Below are positions 40,194 to 43,902 of a stretch of DNA of 43,902 bases, piece by piece; within the stretch, counting starts at the first letter, position 1; every line of letters starts with the position of its first letter. The position numbers and the translations under genes were made by a program. Source of the DNA: Planctomycetota bacterium (lineage in GTDB: Bacteria; Planctomycetota; PLA2); contig JAPUHK010000112.1 in NCBI GenBank assembly GCA_027297745.1, positions 1 to 43,902 of the forward strand. Reading direction: 5' to 3'. A model generated the notes under the pieces. The model saw nothing but the letters and a program-made list of their open reading frames with translations, did not search any database and had not been told where the DNA came from.

Positions 40194-41399
40194 ATGGATC
40201 AACAAGGGTCCAGGTCCCCTTCCGCCTCCAGGCGACGTCGACGTCGGCGCCGCCGTGGAGGTGGAGCGAAATTCGACTCGACACCGGTCTCTCCGGTCAC
40301 CGGCATCCTGGCCGTCGTACGCGAGGGCCACGGCTTTCTGCGCACTCCGAAGAAGGACTGCCAGATCCTGCCGACGGACGTTTACGTGCACCGTGAGCTG
40401 GTCACCAGGCACCAGCTTCGGCAGGGCCAGCTGATCGAGGGCCACGTCGGCAAGGTGAACCGCGGCCAGGCCCCCATGCTGGCGACGGTCGACAAGGTCG
40501 AGGGGCTCGACCCGGAGGAGGCCAAGAACAACGCTCGGCTCGAGGACCTCACGGTCATCGATCCGGAGGAAGCCTTCCAGCTGGTCGGCGGCGAGCACCA
40601 GGACATGGCCATGCGCGTGCTGGACCTGATCGCGCCCATCGGCAAGGGCCAGCGCTCGCTGATCGTCGCCTCGCCACGCACCGGCAAGACGGTGCTGCTG
40701 CAGAAGTTAGCCAACTCGATCACGACCTTCCACCCTGAAGTGCACCTGATGGTCTGTCTGGTGGACGAGCGTCCCGAGGAGGCGACGGACATGCGCCGCG
40801 CCGTGAAGGGCGAGATCTACGCGAGCACGAACGACATGCCCGCCAGCAACCACGTGGCCATGACCGAGCTGGTCACCAGCCGCGCGCGCTGGCTGACCGC
40901 CATGGGCAAGGACGTGGTGGTGCTGATGGACTCGCTGACCCGGCTCGGCCGCGCCTACAACATCGAGGCGCGCGGGTCCGGGCGCACGCTGAGCGGCGGT
41001 CTGGACGCCAAGGTGCTGGAGAAGCCCAAGGCGCACTTCGGCGCCGCGCGCAACATCGAGCACGGCGGCTCGCTGACGGTCATCGCGACGGCCTTGGTAG
41101 ACACGGGCTCGCGCATGGACCAGGTGATCTTCGAGGAGTTCAAGGGCACGGGCAACATGGAGCTCGTCCTGAACCGCGACCTGGCCGACCGGCGCATCTG
41201 GCCCGCGATCGACGTGACGCTCTCCGGAACGCGCAAGGAAGAGAAGCTCGTGCCGGAGGAAAAGCTCAAGCTGATGTGGGCGCTGCGCAAGATCCTCGTG
41301 AAGACCAAGCCCGTCGAGGGCATGGAGATGCTGCTCGATCGTCTGAACAAGACCGAGTGCAACGAGGACTTCCTGGCGCTGTTCAACGGCGTGGCCTAA
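40194..41399 (+). CDS. rho: transcription termination factor Rho
   Basis: Hexameric RNA helicase that ends transcription. 401 residues. The N-terminus is an arginine-rich stretch (SASRRRRRRRRRGGG) in place of the usual helical N-terminal subdomain. Next is the cold-shock RNA-binding part GILAVVREGHGFLR and DVYVHRELV, the P-loop ASPRTGKTVLLQKLA, VCLVDERPEEATDM, VVLMDSLTRLGRAYN, the Q-loop GRTLSGGLD, and the R-loop GTGNMELVLNRDLA. All catalytic motifs are intact. Start ATG 40194 follows GGGAG. Confidence 0.97.
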   Translation: MDQQGSRSPSASRRRRRRRRRGGGAKFDSTPVSPVTGILAVVREGHGFLRTPKKDCQILPTDVYVHRELVTRHQLRQGQLIEGHVGKVNRGQAPMLATVDKVEGLDPEEAKNNARLEDLTVIDPEEAFQLVGGEHQDMAMRVLDLIAPIGKGQRSLIVASPRTGKTVLLQKLANSITTFHPEVHLMVCLVDERPEEATDMRRAVKGEIYASTNDMPASNHVAMTELVTSRARWLTAMGKDVVVLMDSLTRLGRAYNIEARGSGRTLSGGLDAKVLEKPKAHFGAARNIEHGGSLTVIATALVDTGSRMDQVIFEEFKGTGNMELVLNRDLADRRIWPAIDVTLSGTRKEEKLVPEEKLKLMWALRKILVKTKPVEGMEMLLDRLNKTECNEDFLALFNGVA

Positions 41400-41402
41400 G
41401 AC

Positions 41403-41520
41403 AGCTTTCAGTTTTCAGCTATCAGCTCGGGCCCAGGCAGTCTCCGCTTGGCAGACGGGCTCGAGCGCAGCTCGTCCGATGGCGCTCTTGCGTCCTGTCG
41501 TGAGCTGATAGCCGAAAGCT
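41403..41520. repeat. inverted AGCTATCAGC-type repeat between rho and the HD gene
   Basis: Left arm AGCTTTCAG plus AGCTATCAGCTC (41403-41428). Right arm GAGCTGATAGCCGAAAGCT (41502-41520) is its reverse complement except for a 7-base gap and one mismatch. About 73 bases lie between the arms. The right arm covers part of the HD gene's stop codon. Related in wording to 16411-16446. Confidence 0.65.
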
Positions 41521-42082
41521 ATTCCCCCGCGAGGCCGAGCGCCTCGGCGTTGCGCTGCAGCGCCTCGATCATGTTGGCGATGTGCTCGCCCAGCTCGATC
41601 CCGATCAGCTCCACGCCGCGCTGTACGTCCTCGCGATGCACGCCGGCGGCGAAGGCTGACGTCTTCAGCTTCTTCGTGACGCTCTTCACCTTGACGTCCG
41701 CGACGCTCTTGCTCGGGCGCACGTAGGTCACGGCGAACATGAAGCCCGTCAGCTCGTCGCAGGCCACGAGGTGGCGCTCCATCGGCGATTCGGGGGCGAC
41801 GCCGGTGCGCGGCTCGTAGTGCGAGGCGATGGCGCGCACGATCTCCGGGTCCCAGCCTTGCTCCTCCAGCAGCCGCATGCCCCACAGCGGGTGCTCGTCG
41901 GGATGCTGCTCGTAGTCGAAGTCGTGCAAGAGCCCGGCGATGCCCCACTTTTCCTCGTCCTCGCCGTGCTTGCAGGCGTACCAGCGCATGGCCGTTTCCA
42001 CACCCATGCAGTGCCGGCGCAGCGCGTCGCTGGGGGTGTGCTCACACAGGAGCGCGAAGGCCGCCTCACGATCGTTCGCCAC
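41519..42082 (-). CDS. HD-domain phosphohydrolase-like protein
   Basis: 187 residues from the GTG at 42082, soluble. The metal-binding HD fold is shown by the His in [16 protein letters not shown], the HD pair in [19 protein letters not shown], and [11 protein letters not shown]. Similar single-domain proteins are annotated as HDIG-type hydrolases without known substrate. The C-terminal part ([22 protein letters not shown], then [15 protein letters not shown]) is helical. It is convergent with rho. A longer open frame upstream is rejected because it has no HD similarity. Confidence 0.85.
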   Translation of the reverse strand: MANDREAAFALLCEHTPSDALRRHCMGVETAMRWYACKHGEDEEKWGIAGLLHDFDYEQHPDEHPLWGMRLLEEQGWDPEIVRAIASHYEPRTGVAPESPMERHLVACDELTGFMFAVTYVRPSKSVADVKVKSVTKKLKTSAFAAGVHREDVQRGVELIGIELGEHIANMIEALQRNAEALGLAGE

Positions 42083-42256
42083 GGTGCGGCAGCCTAACGG
42101 AGGAGCGGTACCGCCGGCAAGCGCGCGGTGCGGACCCCAATGCCGCACCCCGCCGCCCCAACCGCGGGCGGAGCAGAGACTTCCGACGGCCGAAAGCCAA
42201 CGTCGTTGGAAGCCGCGGGGGCCGATAGAGTAGGGCGGAAAGGGCGCCTCAGGCAC
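42083..42256. other. spacer between the divergent HD and glycosyltransferase genes
   Basis: 174 bases holding the promoters of two divergent genes. A weak -10-like TAGAGT is at 42226-42231 for the forward gene. No RNA gene or clear operator seen. Confidence 0.35.
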
Positions 42257-43846
42257 ATGCACCTCGTCTTGTTGCACGGTTATCTGCTTACGGGCACGGG
42301 CTCGAACATCTACGTAGCCAACGTGGCGCGGGCCTGGGCGGCGCAGGGCCACGCGGTGACCGTGGTGTGCCAGGAGCCGGGCGCTGCCCCGCTGTCCTTC
42401 GTCGATGAGGCCTTCCTCCCCGGCGACGAGTTGCCCACAGAGCCGCCTGCGCAAGGGTGCCTGCGCGTCGTGGTGCCGGACATCGGCGGGCTCTTGCCGG
42501 TCTACGTCTTCGACCGCTACGAGGGCTACGAGGTCAAGCGCATCCCGGACATGACGCCTGAGGAGCTAGGGCGCCACATCGCGATGACCGGCGACGTCTT
42601 GCGGCAGGTGGCGCTCGAGGCGGACCGGGTGCTGGCCAACCACGTGCTGTTGGGCCCCGTGATCGCGCGCCGCGCGCTCGAGGGGACGGGCGTGCCCTAC
42701 GACGTGAAGATCCACGGCAGCGCGCTCGAGTACACGCTCGTCCCCACGCCGGAGTTGATGCCGCTGGCGCTGGAAGGCCTGCGCGACGCGGAACGCGTCT
42801 TCGCAGGGACGCGCTACGTGCGCGACCGCGTGCTGGAGGTGTTCGGCGCCGAGCGGGAGGCTCTCGGACTGGACGAAAAGCTGCACATCGTCTCGCCGGG
42901 CATGGATCCCAAGGTCTTCATGCTCAGCGACGATCCCGTCGCGGGGCAGAAGCGCGCGCGCGTCACGATCGCCGCCAAGATCCGCCGCAACGGCGGCGGC
43001 CGGAAGTCGCCGGCGGTGCCGAAGCCGGGCACGCACACGAACGACGAGCTGCACGAGCTGCTCGTCGAAGCCGGCGAGCAGTACGACCAGCGCGCGCCGG
43101 ACGCGAACCTGCTCAAGCGCTGGCCCGAGCTGGAGCCCGATGAGCCGGTGATCGGCTTCCTGGGCAAGCTGCTCGACGCGAAGGGCGTGGGGGAGCTGCT
43201 GGTCGCCTTTCCCAAGGTGCTGGAGCGCATCCCGAGCAGCCGCCTGCTGATCGTCGGCTTCGGCGCCTACCGCGAGCACCTGGAGGGGATGCTGCACGCG
43301 CTCGAGAGCGGCGACGGTGCCGCCTTCGAGCGTTACGCGCGCGCGGGGGGCTTCGTGGACGAGCTGGACTGGCGGCATTGGTTTCGCCCGTTCGGCAAGG
43401 AAGGCCGGGCGCGGGTCACGCTCACGGGCATGCTGGACCACGACTGCCTGCGCGACACGTTGCCTTTGTGCAGCGTGCTGGCCGTGCCGAGCAAGTGGCC
43501 GGAGGCCTTCGGCATGGTGGCGGTGGAGGCCATGGCCGCCGGCGTCCTGCCGCTGTGCAACTACCACGCGGGCCTCAAGGACGTGGTAGACGAGGTCGCC
43601 ACTGCGGAGCCGGAGCTGGCCGACCTGATGAGGCTCGACCGCGCGCACTTCGTGCACGAGCTTCCGGGCCGCATCAGCGCCGCGCTGGAGTTCCTGTATC
43701 CCGAGGGCTACTCGAACCACGAGCACCGGCGCGAGATCGCGCGGCGGCTGCGGCAGATCTCCGTCGAGCGCTTCAGTTGGGACGGCATTGCGCGCCGCCT
43801 GATCGATCCGTTGGACACGCGGAAGAAGAAGAAGGCTCCGGCCTAG
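42257..43846 (+). CDS. GT4-type glycosyltransferase
   Basis: 529 residues, soluble, GT-B fold. The acceptor half begins [32 protein letters not shown], typical of family GT4. The donor half has [61 protein letters not shown] and the conserved Glu region [21 protein letters not shown] charged insert of about 60 residues (near residues 235-290) between the halves is unusual. Sugar and acceptor are unknown. The lysine-rich end (KKKKAPA) is probably unstructured. Confidence 0.88.
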   Translation: MHLVLLHGYLLTGTGSNIYVANVARAWAAQGHAVTVVCQEPGAAPLSFVDEAFLPGDELPTEPPAQGCLRVVVPDIGGLLPVYVFDRYEGYEVKRIPDMTPEELGRHIAMTGDVLRQVALEADRVLANHVLLGPVIARRALEGTGVPYDVKIHGSALEYTLVPTPELMPLALEGLRDAERVFAGTRYVRDRVLEVFGAEREALGLDEKLHIVSPGMDPKVFMLSDDPVAGQKRARVTIAAKIRRNGGGRKSPAVPKPGTHTNDELHELLVEAGEQYDQRAPDANLLKRWPELEPDEPVIGFLGKLLDAKGVGELLVAFPKVLERIPSSRLLIVGFGAYREHLEGMLHALESGDGAAFERYARAGGFVDELDWRHWFRPFGKEGRARVTLTGMLDHDCLRDTLPLCSVLAVPSKWPEAFGMVAVEAMAAGVLPLCNYHAGLKDVVDEVATAEPELADLMRLDRAHFVHELPGRISAALEFLYPEGYSNHEHRREIARRLRQISVERFSWDGIARRLIDPLDTRKKKKAPA

Positions 43847-43891
43847 CGGTGGCGTCCGCCCTCACCGGGCGGGAGCCGCAACGAGGAGGCG

Positions 43892-43902
43892 ATGTCGAGC
43901 AC
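43892..43902 (+). CDS. first codons of a further gene (cut by window edge)
   Basis: ATG at 43892 is preceded by CGAGGAGGCG, a strong ribosome site, and opens a frame M-S-S that runs off the window. A short hairpin CCGCCC-TCACC-GGGCGG (near 43856-43873) lies in the 45-base gap after the glycosyltransferase, so the two may be partly separated. Product unknown. Confidence 0.45.

Noticed and set aside
41402-41520. Rho gene terminator or attenuator
   Set aside because: The inverted arms are about 73 bases apart with no T tract and share words with another spacer, so a dispersed repeat is the better reading; it may still affect 3' ends.

Overview
The window is GC-rich and gene-dense. It comes from a Gram-negative, aerobically respiring bacterium: lpxB, lpxD and a Kdo transferase (waaA) show lipid A/LPS synthesis, gatCAB shows indirect Gln/Asn-tRNA charging, and coxB/coxA with ctaA/ctaB show an aa3-type oxidase. 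The mix recalls Myxococcota, other former Deltaproteobacteria or Planctomycetota, but no marker here fixes the phylum. Many adjacent genes overlap by four bases (ATGA, GTGA, TTGA), so operons are tight and GTG/TTG starts are common.

Region 1 (1-11363) is a respiratory and copper island. It holds coxB (cut at the left edge), an A2-type coxA, ctaA, ctaB, a short subunit III-like membrane protein, an ABC exporter pair, a SCO-type copper chaperone, a DUF420 membrane protein, a tiny redox protein, two secreted cupredoxin-like/CarboxypepD_reg proteins and a three-haem cytochrome c. The tiny protein (7686-7919) is the most striking object in the window. Its frame is interrupted by one in-frame TGA exactly where a CPMC redox motif would have its first Cys, and a perfect hairpin with a GGUC loop starts 11 nt after that TGA. 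I read it as a probable selenoprotein (UPMC) with a bacterial SECIS element.

Region 2 (11364-16358) has a CvpA-like protein, LemA, a decayed htpX (deletion plus frameshift), an 831-residue secreted protein of repeated beta-sandwich modules, and a ferredoxin. Region 3 (16359-24003) has purF, then divergently waaA and a membrane PHP-fold protein, then a reverse-strand lipid A operon (unknown membrane protein, lpxD, unknown membrane protein, lpxB). Region 4 (24075-27870) is a three-gene DUF58/BatA-like operon.

Region 5 (27881-31894) has a short truB and the guaB-guaA operon. The truB-guaB spacer carries a well-structured RNA candidate with 6S-like architecture ending in an intrinsic terminator. 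Region 6 (32004-39971) has gatC-gatA-gatB and tig-clpP-clpX-rlmN, both on the reverse strand. Region 7 (40026-43902) has rho, an HD-domain protein, a GT4-type glycosyltransferase and the first codons of another gene.

Several spacer repeat families are visible. One is a REP-like palindrome with six copies (6345-6461, 7515-7631, 20801-20905) whose stem varies with compensatory base changes. Others are AGCTGACAGC/AGCTATCAGC repeats at the 3' ends of purF and the HD gene, a GAGTCC-type inverted repeat between clpX and clpP, and a GC-rich palindromic insertion inside ctaA. No tRNA, rRNA, CRISPR array or transposase gene was recognised.
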